A stretch of 64,000 nucleotides of DNA from Kistimonas asteriae (GCF_018263925.1 NZ_JAEVHF010000017.1:1-64000); one strand, 5' to 3'. Counted from the first letter of the stretch, positions 36,544 through 46,264 are shown. Notes: generated by a model not told the origin, from the letters alone. Made by a program: numbers and translations.

Positions 36544-36849
36544 ATGTACGTTCCCAGCACAATCACATCCAGCCCCAGGCACACCACCATCATCATGATG
36601 CTTGTGGGCGTACTGTTGTGCTGGTCTGTTCTGGGTAATGCTCACGCTCACGATGGCGACCTTCTGCCTGAATGGCACACGGACTGCAGCCTCTGCCACC
36701 AGGCATCGTCACCCTCGATACTGAATAGTTCGAGCCTGTCGCTGCATATCCCCAGCTACACCGTTGTTGTTGAGCCTGTCATGCTCCGGCTCGCCGAACA
36801 GCATGAAACCCTGCACCGTATTCGAGCGCCTCCTGTCGTTTTTGAGTGA
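36544..36849 (+). CDS. Small secreted DUF2946-like protein
   Basis: 101 residues with a signal peptide (IIMMLVGVLLCWSVLGNAHA) and a mature region with HDGD, HTD and CSLCH. The Cys/His pattern is that of DUF2946-type proteins found next to metal transport genes, and probably binds a metal rather than haem, since no other cytochrome signs are present. It is the first gene after the Zur box and starts the zinc operon. Family assignment is tentative. Confidence 0.65.
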   Translation: MYVPSTITSSPRHTTIIMMLVGVLLCWSVLGNAHAHDGDLLPEWHTDCSLCHQASSPSILNSSSLSLHIPSYTVVVEPVMLRLAEQHETLHRIRAPPVVFE

Positions 36850-36929
36850 ATCCATCAACACACAACTGACACAATTTCACTTCAGTATGCGCATGAGATA
36901 ACCGCGCGACTGTACGACGGGAAAATACC

Positions 36930-37472
36930 ATGAACCAGCGAACGATCTGCCGCACTATGGCAGCTATTCTCTTTATTTCCATGCCTGTTGCGGCCGAAAC
37001 GTCACGTCATCATGGCGCGCACGTGCACGGTGCCGGACAACTGAACCTGGCGGTGGAAGGCAAGCTGCTGCATATTGAAATGACCATCCCCGGTCATGAC
37101 ATTGTCGGCTTCGAAAGCATTACCAGCCCGGAGCGGGAGCAGCAGGTTGATCAGGCCATTGAACGCCTGCAACAAGCCTCCATGTGGCAGCTACCGACCT
37201 CCGCCCAATGCACACTACTCAGTACCAAGGCAGGTCATAGTGCCGAAGCGCATCACGACGATGATCATGGTCACCACCATGACCATGACAGCCATCTGGA
37301 CTTCACCGTCAGTCAGGTCTTTGAGTGCAACGACCCGAAAGCCCTGACACAGATCGAAGCCCGGTTATTTGAACGCTTTGCCAACAGCGAATCACTGACA
37401 GTGCAGGCGCTGACCGATAAAGGTCAGATGTCGGCAACCCTCAAACGCGACAAACCTGTGCTCCGGTTCTAA
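36930..37472 (+). CDS. zrgA: Periplasmic zinc-binding protein, ZrgA/DUF2796 family
   Basis: 180 residues with a signal peptide ending near PVAA. The DUF2796 signature HHGAHVHGAGQLNLAVEG follows at once, then a His/Asp-rich loop (HHDDDHGHHHDHDSH, about 109-124) suited to capturing Zn2+. ZrgA in Vibrio is the zinc-binding component of the ZrgABCDE importer (established knowledge). The next three genes match its transport partners, so the same role is inferred here. Zinc starvation control is supported by the upstream Zur box. Confidence 0.9.
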   Translation: MNQRTICRTMAAILFISMPVAAETSRHHGAHVHGAGQLNLAVEGKLLHIEMTIPGHDIVGFESITSPEREQQVDQAIERLQQASMWQLPTSAQCTLLSTKAGHSAEAHHDDDHGHHHDHDSHLDFTVSQVFECNDPKALTQIEARLFERFANSESLTVQALTDKGQMSATLKRDKPVLRF

Positions 37473-37476
37473 GCCA

Positions 37477-38229
37477 ATGACGGTCTTACCAACGACACCG
37501 CCTGTTCAGCTGGATGATCTCCTGTTCAGCTGGCAGCCAGGCCAGCCGGTGCTGGATATTCCGGCATTAACCGTCACACCGGGAGAAAAGGTCTTCCTCA
37601 AGGGACCCAGCGGCAGTGGAAAAACCACGCTGCTGGGGCTGATTGGCGGCGTACTGGTGCCTGAGCGGGGACATGTTTCCCTGCTCGGCACGCCGATCAA
37701 TCCGCTCTCGCCCGCAGCGCGGGATCGCTTCCGAGCCAACCATGTCGGTTTCATCTTTCAGATGTTCAACCTGATTCCCTATCTGTCGGTATTGGAAAAT
37801 GTGCTGCTGCCCCTGGGCTTTTCCCCGGTACGCCGGCAAAAACTGGCAGCAGCAGGTCAATCCGGCAACGAGGAGGCGGTACGACTGCTGGCACAGCTGG
37901 GACTGTCCGACCCGGCATTACTGGCCCGCCCGGTCACAGCCCTGAGTATTGGGCAGCAACAACGGGTCGCCGCTGCACGCGCGTTGATTGGTCGTCCGGA
38001 AATCCTGATTGCCGATGAACCGACGTCGGCACTGGATTCCGATACCCGGGAAGCGTTCATCCGCCTGCTGTTCAAGGAGTGTGAAGCGGCCGGCAGCACC
38101 CTGCTGTTTGTCAGCCACGACGCTGGTCTGGAACATTTGTTCGACCGCAGCCTGTCACTGGCAGGACTCAACCACGCGGCCGTAACAGAGGCTGCCGCCA
38201 TGCAGGAGGACGCCGTATGTCACTGCTGA
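37477..38229 (+). CDS. ABC transporter ATP-binding protein (zinc uptake locus)
   Basis: 250 residues with Walker A GPSGSGKTTL (about 46-55), Q-loop FIFQMFNLIPYLSVLENV, signature LSIGQQQR (canonical LSGGQ changed to LSIGQ), Walker B ILIADEPTSALD and the H-loop FVSHD. It belongs to the LolD/MacB-like group that works with FtsX-type permeases. It starts 4 bp after zrgA and overlaps the permease gene by 13 bp, a tight operon. ZrgC-type role in zinc transport inferred. Confidence 0.9.
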   Translation: MTVLPTTPPVQLDDLLFSWQPGQPVLDIPALTVTPGEKVFLKGPSGSGKTTLLGLIGGVLVPERGHVSLLGTPINPLSPAARDRFRANHVGFIFQMFNLIPYLSVLENVLLPLGFSPVRRQKLAAAGQSGNEEAVRLLAQLGLSDPALLARPVTALSIGQQQRVAAARALIGRPEILIADEPTSALDSDTREAFIRLLFKECEAAGSTLLFVSHDAGLEHLFDRSLSLAGLNHAAVTEAAAMQEDAVCHC

Positions 38230-39479
38230 AGCTTGCCTGTCGGAGTATTCTGAACCGCCGTATCACCGCACTACTGACCGTGGTTTCCATTGCCATCAGT
38301 GTTGCCTTGCTGCTGGGGGTGGAACGTATCCGGGTTGAAGCCAAGAACAGCTTCACCAACACTATCTCCGGCACCGACCTGATCGTGGGCGCCCGTAGCA
38401 GCGGCATAAACCTGCTACTGTATTCGGTGTTCCATATTGGCGATGCGACCAACAATATCTCCCGGGAAACCTGGGAGGACATCGCCAGCGATCCAGCCGT
38501 TGACTGGACGATCCCGGTATCACTGGGTGACTCCCATCGCGGTTACCGGGTCGTGGGCACCAATACGGCAATGTTCGAGCATTTTCGCCATGCCGGCGAT
38601 CAACCGCTTGTCTTTGCCCATGGCAAGGCCTTTTCCGATCTTTACGATGCGGTCATAGGGGCCGATGTCGCCGCGGAACTGGGCTATACGACAGGACAGG
38701 GCATCACGCTCGCCCATGGCGTTGAAATGGTCAGCCTGCAGAATCACGACGACAAACCTTTCCGGATCAGCGGTATCCTGCAACGAACCGGCACACCGAT
38801 GGATCGGGTCATTCTTATCTCGCTGCAGGGAATAGAAGCGCTGCATGTAGACTGGCACAATGGCGCTCCGCCCATTCCAGGGCTGACCGTATCGGCGGAC
38901 AAGGCGCGCAACCTGTCGCTGGAACCTGAAGCGATCACCGCCTTTTATGTGGGCCTGAAATCACGTATGGCCACCTTCCGGCTTCAGCGGCTGATCAATG
39001 AATATCCCCAGGAAGCCCTGCTGGCGGTATTGCCCGGCGTCGCCCTTCAACAGCTCTGGCAACTGGTTGGCGTCGCAGAAAAGGCTCTACTGGGTGTTGC
39101 CGCTTTGGTAGTATTGGCCGGGCTGACCGGCATGCTGACAGCCATATTGACATCCCTAAATGAAAGACGACGGGAGATGGCCATCCTGCGTTCTGTCGGC
39201 GCCCGGCCCGGCCATATCTTTTTCCTGTTGATGTTCGAGTCACTGTTCTATGCACTGGCCGGCTGCCTGCTGGGCAACCTGTTGCTGTACGGACTGCTGT
39301 TCGCTGCCCAGCCTCTGGCCCAGAGCTGGCTGGGACTGCATCTGACCATCAGCCTGCCAGGCCTGTTTGAGCTGGGACTGATGATTGCGATCATCACGAC
39401 AGCACTGCTGCTGGGCTTGTTCCCTGCACTGCGTGCTTACCGGAATTCCCTGGCTGACGGTCTGACGATCCGGGTATAA
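38217..39479 (+). CDS. FtsX/MacB-like ABC transporter permease (zinc uptake locus)
   Basis: 420 residues. One N-terminal helix (about 17-35) precedes a MacB-type periplasmic domain (about 40-270). Three further helices follow (about 286-310, 335-360, 380-405) with the FtsX motif LNERRREMAILRSVGARPGH between the first two. This is the ZrgB-type membrane subunit in the proposed importer. It overlaps the ATPase gene, showing a fixed partnership. Confidence 0.88.
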   Translation: MSLLKLACRSILNRRITALLTVVSIAISVALLLGVERIRVEAKNSFTNTISGTDLIVGARSSGINLLLYSVFHIGDATNNISRETWEDIASDPAVDWTIPVSLGDSHRGYRVVGTNTAMFEHFRHAGDQPLVFAHGKAFSDLYDAVIGADVAAELGYTTGQGITLAHGVEMVSLQNHDDKPFRISGILQRTGTPMDRVILISLQGIEALHVDWHNGAPPIPGLTVSADKARNLSLEPEAITAFYVGLKSRMATFRLQRLINEYPQEALLAVLPGVALQQLWQLVGVAEKALLGVAALVVLAGLTGMLTAILTSLNERRREMAILRSVGARPGHIFFLLMFESLFYALAGCLLGNLLLYGLLFAAQPLAQSWLGLHLTISLPGLFELGLMIAIITTALLLGLFPALRAYRNSLADGLTIRV

Positions 39480-39491
39480 CAAAGGAAAATA

Positions 39492-40043
39492 ATGATGCCA
39501 CACGCCCTGATACCCTTGCGCCATCTCAAGAAAGCCTGCTTGCTGGTCAGCCTGTTGCTTTTGCAGCCAGGCCTGCTGGCAGCGGCTGAAAGTGCGCCGG
39601 CAAAAAACCAGGAAACGGCCCAAAAGCTGATCTGGAACGACCTGATGCCGCCGTTTGATGAAAAAATTCTCGAACGGTATGAGCGCGATGAGATTCCTTT
39701 CGGCGAAATGCAGATCTACATGACGGAACATGGCAGCAAGGTGGTGGATAAGCTCAACAATGTTTATGCCAAAGTGCCGGGCTACCTGGTTCCTTTGAAC
39801 ATGAACAAAAAGCAGATGGCGACTGAGTTCCTGCTGGTTCCCACCATGGGCGCCTGTATCCATGTGCCACCACCACCGCCCAACCAGATTGTCTATGTGA
39901 CGTTCCCGGAAGGTCTCAAATACCAGGAAACCGCCTATACCCCCTATTGGGTATACGGTCAGCTGAAGACTGAAAAGAAAACCTCGGAATACAGTGATGC
40001 CATGTATTCGATGAAGGCTAACAAGGTGATTGAGTATCAGTAA
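39492..40043 (+). CDS. Secreted DUF3299-family protein (zinc uptake locus)
   Basis: 183 residues with a signal peptide (LKKACLLVSLLLLQPGLLAA) and the DUF3299 core: KLIWNDLMPP, GYLVPLNMNKKQMATEFLLVP and GACIHVPPPPPNQIVYV. Members occur with ZrgA and ABC genes, where they are thought to assist zinc uptake in the periplasm; the mechanism is unknown. It starts 12 bp after the permease gene with AAGGA before the ATG pair, and a terminator ends the operon. Confidence 0.88.
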   Translation: MMPHALIPLRHLKKACLLVSLLLLQPGLLAAAESAPAKNQETAQKLIWNDLMPPFDEKILERYERDEIPFGEMQIYMTEHGSKVVDKLNNVYAKVPGYLVPLNMNKKQMATEFLLVPTMGACIHVPPPPPNQIVYVTFPEGLKYQETAYTPYWVYGQLKTEKKTSEYSDAMYSMKANKVIEYQ

Positions 40044-40066
40044 AAGATGCTCTGCCTGAGCATGAC

Positions 40067-40095
40067 GGGGAGCCGCAAGGCTCCCCTATTTATTT
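40067..40095 (+). terminator. Rho-independent terminator of the zinc operon
   Basis: A perfect 8-bp stem (GGGGAGCC/GGCTCCCC) with a GCAA tetraloop, followed by TATTTATTT. Confidence 0.88.
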
Positions 40096-40125
40096 ACATT
40101 CAGGTTGAATAGCAGAAAATAGCCT

Positions 40126-41778
40126 TTAGATATCCGATTCCCACTGCACCTGATCATTACGCATCTCCGACACTTTGTCGGTGTAACGCTTATCCAGTAC
40201 CTGCCGTTTGATTTTCAATGTCGGCGTCAGTACATCGTTTTCCACCGTCCAGGGTTCCTGCACCACCAGAATACCACCGAGCGTCGCATGACTTTCCATT
40301 TGCGCACTCACGGCCTTGCAGGTTTCCTGAAGGGATTGGGTCACCTGTTCCTTCGGCAAACCGGAGGCGCCTTCCGATAACTGCACCAGCGCCACCGGAT
40401 AAGGCAGCCCCGAACCAATGACACAGACCAGTTCAATGAGCGGGTTCTGCACCAGCTTACGCTCCAGCGGTACAGGGGTGACGTACTTACCCTTGGCGGT
40501 TTTGAACGTATCCTTAACCCGTCCGATGATGGTGACATAGTTATTCGCATCGATCTCGGCCTGATCGCCGGTATGAAAAAAACCATCATCAGTAAAGGCT
40601 GCCGCAGTCGCTTCAGGGTCCTTGTAATACTCCTTAAACAACCCCGGACTTTTGAACAGCAGCTCCTGGTTGTCACCGGTCTTCACTTCACAATCAATGC
40701 CCGGACGGCCGACCGTACCCACCTTGTCGGACCGGAAGGGATAATTCAGGGTGGCATAGGCACCATTCTCCGTCATGCCCCAGGCCTCAGTGAGTGGCAT
40801 ACCGACCTGTTCATACCAGCGCAGCAGTACCGGTGACACCGGGGCAGAGCCACATCCCAGTATCCGTGCATCCTGAAGCCCCAAACCTGCACGAATCTTG
40901 CCCGCAACGATTTTCCCGATAATGGGCAATCGCAGAAGCAGGTTCAGCTTGTTATGTCCAACCTTGTCGATAATGTTTTTCTGGAACAACGTCCATAACC
41001 GGGGAACGGAAATAAACAGGGTGGGACTGGCAGCCTGCACATCCTCAATGAAGGTATCCAGGCTTTCTGCGAAATAGACAACCAGCCCGCTGTATAGACT
41101 GGCGCCTTCGATATACACACGCTCAGTGATATGGGCCAGCGGCAGGTAGGAGATCACCCTGTCTTCGGTTCCAGCCTCCAGGTCCTGGGCAACCGCCTGC
41201 GACGCCCAGCTGTAGTTGCGATAGGTCAGTACCGCTCCCTTGGGATTCCCCGTGGAACCGGAGGTATAGATAATGCTCATCACATCATCAGGCTCCGGAT
41301 AGCTTGGCTCAAGCGGCGGCGCCATTTCCATCAGCTGTTGCCAGTGGTACTGGGCAGGCATGGTGTCGTAAGGCATGGCGAGGCGTACCAGGTCTCCCGA
41401 CACCCCGGCTTCCTGAGCCGGCCAGTCATCCAGCTTGCCGACAAAGATCGCCTTTACACCACTGTGCTTGAGCACATAGCGAATCGTATCGGCATTGGCC
41501 GTGGGATAGATGGGAACACTGATATAACCGCCCGCCATCAGCGCCAAGTCGGTAATAAACCACTCGGCACAATTTTTTGACAACACCGCAATGCGATCGC
41601 CGGGACAAAAGCCGAGTTGACGTAAGCTTCCCGCCAGCAGGCGGGTCATCTTTCTGACTGCCTCCCAGCTGAAATCGCACAACTCTCGATTAACGGGCTG
41701 GCGTAGGAAAACCCGTTCCCCCTGCTGCTTTGCCTGTTCCTCCAGCATTTGCACAGGGGTCTTCTGCACTATCGGCAT
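40126..41778 (-). CDS. AMP-binding long-chain acyl-CoA ligase family protein
   Basis: Activates a fatty acid to acyl-AMP and then acyl-CoA; membrane-associated cytosolic enzyme. The 550 residues carry the P-loop YTSGSTGNPKG (about 170-180), the A5 motif AWGMTENGA, A7 FFHTGDQAEID and A8 IIGRVKDTFKTAKGKYV. That last motif resembles long-chain FAA/FadD15-type ligases more than E. coli FadD. GGAGA precedes the ATG. No acyl-CoA gene is next to it, so the pathway is open. Confidence 0.88.
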   Translation of the reverse strand: MPIVQKTPVQMLEEQAKQQGERVFLRQPVNRELCDFSWEAVRKMTRLLAGSLRQLGFCPGDRIAVLSKNCAEWFITDLALMAGGYISVPIYPTANADTIRYVLKHSGVKAIFVGKLDDWPAQEAGVSGDLVRLAMPYDTMPAQYHWQQLMEMAPPLEPSYPEPDDVMSIIYTSGSTGNPKGAVLTYRNYSWASQAVAQDLEAGTEDRVISYLPLAHITERVYIEGASLYSGLVVYFAESLDTFIEDVQAASPTLFISVPRLWTLFQKNIIDKVGHNKLNLLLRLPIIGKIVAGKIRAGLGLQDARILGCGSAPVSPVLLRWYEQVGMPLTEAWGMTENGAYATLNYPFRSDKVGTVGRPGIDCEVKTGDNQELLFKSPGLFKEYYKDPEATAAAFTDDGFFHTGDQAEIDANNYVTIIGRVKDTFKTAKGKYVTPVPLERKLVQNPLIELVCVIGSGLPYPVALVQLSEGASGLPKEQVTQSLQETCKAVSAQMESHATLGGILVVQEPWTVENDVLTPTLKIKRQVLDKRYTDKVSEMRNDQVQWESDI

Positions 41779-42046
41779 TGAGCGTCTCCATGTCGTCGCG
41801 TTGCTGACGTTATCCGTTTTTTGCTATCCATGAGTATGACAATACCCGACTGTTACCCAGAGAAAAAACCGGATGCATGCAAAATAGCAGGAGATGTTCA
41901 AATATGATCAACGATTCGGGGGGCAGGCTGCAGAAAAATGACACATCCCCGGCTTTTGCCAGAACACTTGCCTTGGGAATTTCCTCCCCCTCACAGACCG
42001 AACTAACCTGAAGATATGGGCAAACAACAGGAGCGTTGGGTCTGAT

Positions 42047-42877
42047 ATGGAGCATCCCCTGCCTGAGCGCCGGTTTGGCAAGCACTCTCCCCTGTCAGAG
42101 ACTGACTGGCGGCAGTTTTTTGAAGACGGCTACTGTTCGATTCGTCATCTGCTGTCTGGCGATGAGGTGACACTGGTCGAGGCGTCTCTCCATCATCTCA
42201 TTGAGATTGCCGAACAGCGCGCAGCCTTCATGGGGCGCCATTTCGATGGGTACTTCTATTACCGTGGCGCCCAGTTTGTCGTGGCGAACGATGCTTACGG
42301 GCACCTTGAGAAACTCTGCCGCGTGTGTGGCTGCGGCAGTGCCGACCCCACGCTGCTGCAAATGTCGCGACACCCAAAGCTCTTGCAGGCATTCGCCGAC
42401 ATTCTGATGTCGGAGCAGTTTGAGCACCTGATCTGCCAGTTTCACCCCAAACTGCCGGGTGACAAGGTCATTTTCCCGCCACATCGCGATGTCGAACACC
42501 GCCTGAATGCAGATCCCAACTGGTCCGACATGAATCACTGGGGCAGTTATGTGGTGGCCGTCATCGCTATTGATTCGGCCGGCTCCGGCAATGGTGGGCT
42601 GAGGGTCGTACCGGGATCACACAGGCACGTTGGCCTGAACGGATTAGAACCCGCCAGAAATCAGCCCGATCCCCAGTGGACAGAGCAGGCCGTCTGTCCT
42701 GAGCTGGCGCCGGGCGATGTCTTGCTGATGCACCCCTACCTGGTGCACTGGTCAGATGCCAATACCGGCAGCCATCCACGGTTCAGTCTGTTAAGCGGGG
42801 TCAGCTCACCGGGCGCCAACCACAACAGTTATCCCGGTGAGTGCACCAACCGGATGCTTACAGCACCCGGCCTCTAA
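42047..42877 (+). CDS. Phytanoyl-CoA dioxygenase (PhyH) family protein
   Basis: Fe(II)/2-oxoglutarate oxygenase of 276 residues. The iron ligands are seen as HRDVEH (His and Asp, about 145) and a distal His in YLVHWSDAN; the 2-oxoglutarate Arg is probably in HPRFSLLSG. The segment GNGGLRVVPGSHRHVG is typical of PhyH proteins. Bacterial members make ectoine derivatives or hydroxylate diverse substrates; this one cannot be assigned. The 268-bp gap upstream holds no other gene. Confidence 0.82.
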   Translation: MEHPLPERRFGKHSPLSETDWRQFFEDGYCSIRHLLSGDEVTLVEASLHHLIEIAEQRAAFMGRHFDGYFYYRGAQFVVANDAYGHLEKLCRVCGCGSADPTLLQMSRHPKLLQAFADILMSEQFEHLICQFHPKLPGDKVIFPPHRDVEHRLNADPNWSDMNHWGSYVVAVIAIDSAGSGNGGLRVVPGSHRHVGLNGLEPARNQPDPQWTEQAVCPELAPGDVLLMHPYLVHWSDANTGSHPRFSLLSGVSSPGANHNSYPGECTNRMLTAPGL

Positions 42878-42894
42878 CAGCATTGACCCGCTGC

Positions 42895-44277
42895 TTAACG
42901 CAGTTTTCGAACTTTGAAGGAACGCCCTTTGATTTTACCGGCTGCCAGATGTTTCAGCGCCCGGTTCGCCACTGCCCGCTTGACCGCCACATAAGCACAA
43001 AAATCGAAAATATCGATCTTACCGACCTCCGTGCCAGCAATGCCGTCCTTACCTGTCAGCGCGCCGAGGATGTCGCCAGGGCGAACCTTGTTCTTGCGTC
43101 CACCGTCAATGCAAAGCGTCACCATGGGCGCCTTGAAGACGATCGGACCGTCCACCTTCAAGCTGTCGGTACGGTCTATGATCAGGGGGTGCGGCTGATT
43201 GGCTTCAATCGCCAGCAGTTTATAGTGTTCTGACCCACTGAAGAGACTCAGCGCCAGACCGGTCTGGCCTGCACGCCCCGTCCGACCGATGCGGTGCACA
43301 TGCACCTCCGGATCCCGGGACAGTTCCAGATTGATCACGGCTTCCAGCTCCCGGATATCCAGCCCGCGGGCCGCCACATCCGTGGCGACCAGTACGGAAC
43401 AGCTCCTGTTGGAAAAACCAACCAGCACCTGATCCCGGGCCCGCTGTTCCAGGTCACCGTGGAGTGCCTGTGCCTGAAATCCCCGCTGTTGCAGATCGTC
43501 CGCCACTTCCTGGCAAAGCCGCTTGGTATTGCAGAAAACCACTGTCGATGCCGGTTGGTAGTGACTCAACAGCTTTGCCAGCACCGGCAGTCGCTGAGTG
43601 TTTTCCACTTCATAGAAACGCTGCTCAATGTCCGAATGACTGTGATGAGACTCCACCGTGATCGCTACCGGATTAGACTGGATTGAACCACTGATCCGTC
43701 GAATCCCTTCAGAGTATGTGGCGGAGAACAACAGGGTCTGTCGATCCGCGGGAGCTTGTTCAATGATGGTGTTGATACTGTCCAGAAAGCCCATGTCCAG
43801 CATTCTATCAGCCTCATCAAGCACCAGCATTTTCAGCGATGAAAGTGAGAGTGAGCCTTTGCGCAGGTGTTCCATAATACGCCCGGGGGTACCCACCACG
43901 ATATGGGCGCCATGCTCCAGCGACCCGATCTGCGGCCCAAGTGGCATACCACCACAGAGCGTTAACACCTTGACGTTATGGGTAGACCGCGCAAGCCGGC
44001 GAATCTCTTTGCCGACCTGGTCCGCCAGCTCGCGGGTAGGACACAGTACCAGCGCTTGCACCTGGAAATGCCGGACATTGAGCCTGGACAACAGACCAAT
44101 CCCGAATGCCGCCGTTTTGCCGCTGCCGGTCTTGGCCTGTGCGATGAGATCCTGCTGATTCAGGATCACCGGCAGGCTGGCCGCCTGGATCGGGGTCATC
44201 TCCCGGTAGCCAAGGGTTTTGAGGTTAGCCAACATTGCTGGCTTGAGCGGGAGCGAGGAAAAATCCGTCGTAGTCAC
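42895..44277 (-). CDS. dbpA: DEAD-box ATP-dependent RNA helicase DbpA
   Basis: Helicase acting in 50S ribosome assembly, targeted to 23S rRNA hairpin 92. The helicase core shows AKTGSGKT, PTRELADQ, GTPGRI, VLDEADRMLDMGF, SAT, and in domain 2 ATDVAARGLD and HRIGRTGRAG. The C-terminal DbpA RNA-binding domain (about 385-460) begins TLCIDGGRKNKVRPGDILGAL, the specificity element that separates DbpA from other DEAD proteins. The length is about 460 residues, as in E. coli. The frame starts GTG 44283; AGG five bases before GTG 44277 slightly favours the latter. Confidence 0.95.
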   Translation of the reverse strand: MTTTDFSSLPLKPAMLANLKTLGYREMTPIQAASLPVILNQQDLIAQAKTGSGKTAAFGIGLLSRLNVRHFQVQALVLCPTRELADQVGKEIRRLARSTHNVKVLTLCGGMPLGPQIGSLEHGAHIVVGTPGRIMEHLRKGSLSLSSLKMLVLDEADRMLDMGFLDSINTIIEQAPADRQTLLFSATYSEGIRRISGSIQSNPVAITVESHHSHSDIEQRFYEVENTQRLPVLAKLLSHYQPASTVVFCNTKRLCQEVADDLQQRGFQAQALHGDLEQRARDQVLVGFSNRSCSVLVATDVAARGLDIRELEAVINLELSRDPEVHVHRIGRTGRAGQTGLALSLFSGSEHYKLLAIEANQPHPLIIDRTDSLKVDGPIVFKAPMVTLCIDGGRKNKVRPGDILGALTGKDGIAGTEVGKIDIFDFCAYVAVKRAVANRALKHLAAGKIKGRSFKVRKLR

Positions 44278-44459
44278 AGGCACCTGGAATGGTCACGTCA
44301 AAAAACCAGCAATACTAGCACTAACTGTCCTGTCTGAAGACATCGGATAGACCGGGGGGAAAACCGTACATATACCGCCGTTACAGAACTGACATCCCTG
44401 AGCTTGTCAGATACACTGGAAAATCCTTTCTTTCCGGTGGATAACAACCAGACCACGGT

Positions 44460-45923
44460 ATGGAATCCTTTTCCTGGTTCAGCCTACTGGCTGGCGGCGC
44501 CTACCTGGCCCTGATCATCGGGTTTGCGCTAACGATCATGTTTCAACGGCGGCCTGTCGGTGTTTCCCTGGCGTGGCTGGTGCTGCTGTTCGCCCTGCCG
44601 TTAGCTGGCATCATCCTGTTCCTGATGTTTGGCACCCGACGTCTCGGCACCAAGCGGGTCAAACGGGCGGAAGCGCTTTACCCGACGTATGAACAGTGGT
44701 CACGCCATCTGAAAGAAGTGATCTGCCTGCAGAATACCACCAGTCCCCATCGCCATAACCGGGTGTATAACCTGGCGGAAAAGGCCATGAACATTCCGGC
44801 CCTGCCCGGCAATCATCTGACGCTCTACCATGACAGCGACAGCATCATCAATGGCTTGCTGACCGATATCCATAACGCCTCTTCCAGTATTTACCTGGAG
44901 TTTTACATCTGGGAATCCGGTGGCCGCATCAACGAGATTGAAGCCGCGTTGCTGGCGGCACAGACCCGCGGTGTGCATTGTCTGGTATTGCTGGATGCGG
45001 TCGGAAGCAGCAGTTTCCTCAAGAGCCAGGCCGCCAAACGCCTGAAAAAAGCCGGTGTCCGGCTGTCCGAGGCCATGCCGGTGGGGCCGTTCAGAATGCT
45101 GTTTGAACGGATGGACATACGCAACCACCGGAAAATAGCCGTTATCGACGACGCCGTCGCCTGGAGCGGCAGCTTCAACCTGATGGATCCCCGCCTGTTC
45201 AAACAGAATGCCGGGGTTGGCCAGTGGGTGGATGCCATGACACGCATCGAAGGGCCGTCTGCCCATGTCCTGGCGTCAATCATCCTGTGGGACTGGGAAC
45301 TGGAAACCGGTGACGGCCTCAGTGTTTTCCGGAGCGCCTACCAGCCACCTCAGTCCATTGCGATGAACCTGCACCGTGCGGACATGCACGTTTTACCTTC
45401 AGGCCCGGGCATTGACCGTACCCTACTCCACCAGGTGTTGCTGGCAGCGATTTATGAAAGCAGTGAAGAACTGGTAATTACCACCCCCTACTTCATTCCC
45501 GATGATGCCTTGCTGACCGCTCTGGTGTCAGCCGCGATTCGTGGTGTGAAGGTCAAGCTGATCGTACCCGAGCGAAACGACTCTCGCCTGGTGCACTATG
45601 CGAGTCGCTATTACTACGAGGAGTTACTGGAAGCGGGGGTCGAAATCCAGCAGTTCAACGCCGGTCTACTGCACACCAAGTGTGTACTGGTGGACCGTTC
45701 TACCGTGTTGTTCGGCACGGTTAACCTGGATATGCGCAGTGTCTGGCTCAACTTCGAAGTCACCCTGATGGTCTATGACGATAATTTTGGCCAGGAAATG
45801 GGCAAGTTGGCCGACAATTACATCCGACAATCCGACCGAGTGTTTCTTGATAGCTGGAACCGTCGAGGATTTCCCAAGCGACTCGCAGAAGGGGTTTTCC
45901 ACTTGATGAGTCCCCTACTTTAA
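44460..45923 (+). CDS. cls: Cardiolipin synthase (phospholipase D family)
   Basis: Makes cardiolipin from two phosphatidylglycerols at the inner membrane. Two N-terminal helices (about 5-27 and 35-56) precede two PLD domains. The HKD motifs are NHRKIAVIDD (about 226) and LHTKCVLVDR (about 404), each followed by the expected GSFN or GTVNLD. The length of 487 residues equals ClsA. Its stop overlaps by 4 bp the stop of the convergent small membrane protein gene. Confidence 0.94.
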   Translation: MESFSWFSLLAGGAYLALIIGFALTIMFQRRPVGVSLAWLVLLFALPLAGIILFLMFGTRRLGTKRVKRAEALYPTYEQWSRHLKEVICLQNTTSPHRHNRVYNLAEKAMNIPALPGNHLTLYHDSDSIINGLLTDIHNASSSIYLEFYIWESGGRINEIEAALLAAQTRGVHCLVLLDAVGSSSFLKSQAAKRLKKAGVRLSEAMPVGPFRMLFERMDIRNHRKIAVIDDAVAWSGSFNLMDPRLFKQNAGVGQWVDAMTRIEGPSAHVLASIILWDWELETGDGLSVFRSAYQPPQSIAMNLHRADMHVLPSGPGIDRTLLHQVLLAAIYESSEELVITTPYFIPDDALLTALVSAAIRGVKVKLIVPERNDSRLVHYASRYYYEELLEAGVEIQQFNAGLLHTKCVLVDRSTVLFGTVNLDMRSVWLNFEVTLMVYDDNFGQEMGKLADNYIRQSDRVFLDSWNRRGFPKRLAEGVFHLMSPLL

Positions 45924-46138
45924 CCCCCGTCGTCGTTGTCATCCACCGATTCACTGATATACCAGATCAACAACGGCACCACGGGCACCATCAGCAGAGT
46001 AGCGAAACGCCATAAATCCTCAAACTGGTCATAGACGCCAATTTGATAACCCCATGTCACCAGCGCCAGCATAAACAGGCCAAACAGCCCGCCAATGATC
46101 AACACCGATAAGAAAAGGGTTATCAATAATTTTTTCAT
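45920..46138 (-). CDS. Small two-helix membrane protein
   Basis: 72 residues with two helices (about 5-28 and 43-62) and an acidic tail (SVDDNDDGG). AGG eight bases before the ATG supports translation. No family recognised. It overlaps the cls stop by 4 bp on the opposite strand and lies downstream of glpX and its terminator. Confidence 0.55.
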   Translation of the reverse strand: MKKLLITLFLSVLIIGGLFGLFMLALVTWGYQIGVYDQFEDLWRFATLLMVPVVPLLIWYISESVDDNDDGG

Positions 46139-46231
46139 GGTTGCCTAACCTGTCGCAGTCACCCCTCTTTTTAGTGAAGCCGACAGCGGGATAAAGGAAA
46201 GTCTGGGTAGCCATTGAAAGCGGGAATCCAT

Positions 46232-46261
46232 AAAAAAGGCTCCTTTAAGGAGCCTTTTTTT
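46232..46261. terminator. Bidirectional rho-independent terminator after glpX
   Basis: A perfect palindrome with arms AAAAAAGGCTCCTT/AAGGAGCCTTTTTT and a single central base, ending 4 bp from the glpX stop. Confidence 0.92.
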
Positions 46262-46264
46262 GAC

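Noticed and set aside
36661-36720. CSLCH in the 101-residue protein read as a cytochrome c haem site
   Set aside because: It is a single motif in a short protein at the head of a zinc operon, so metal binding is the simpler reading.
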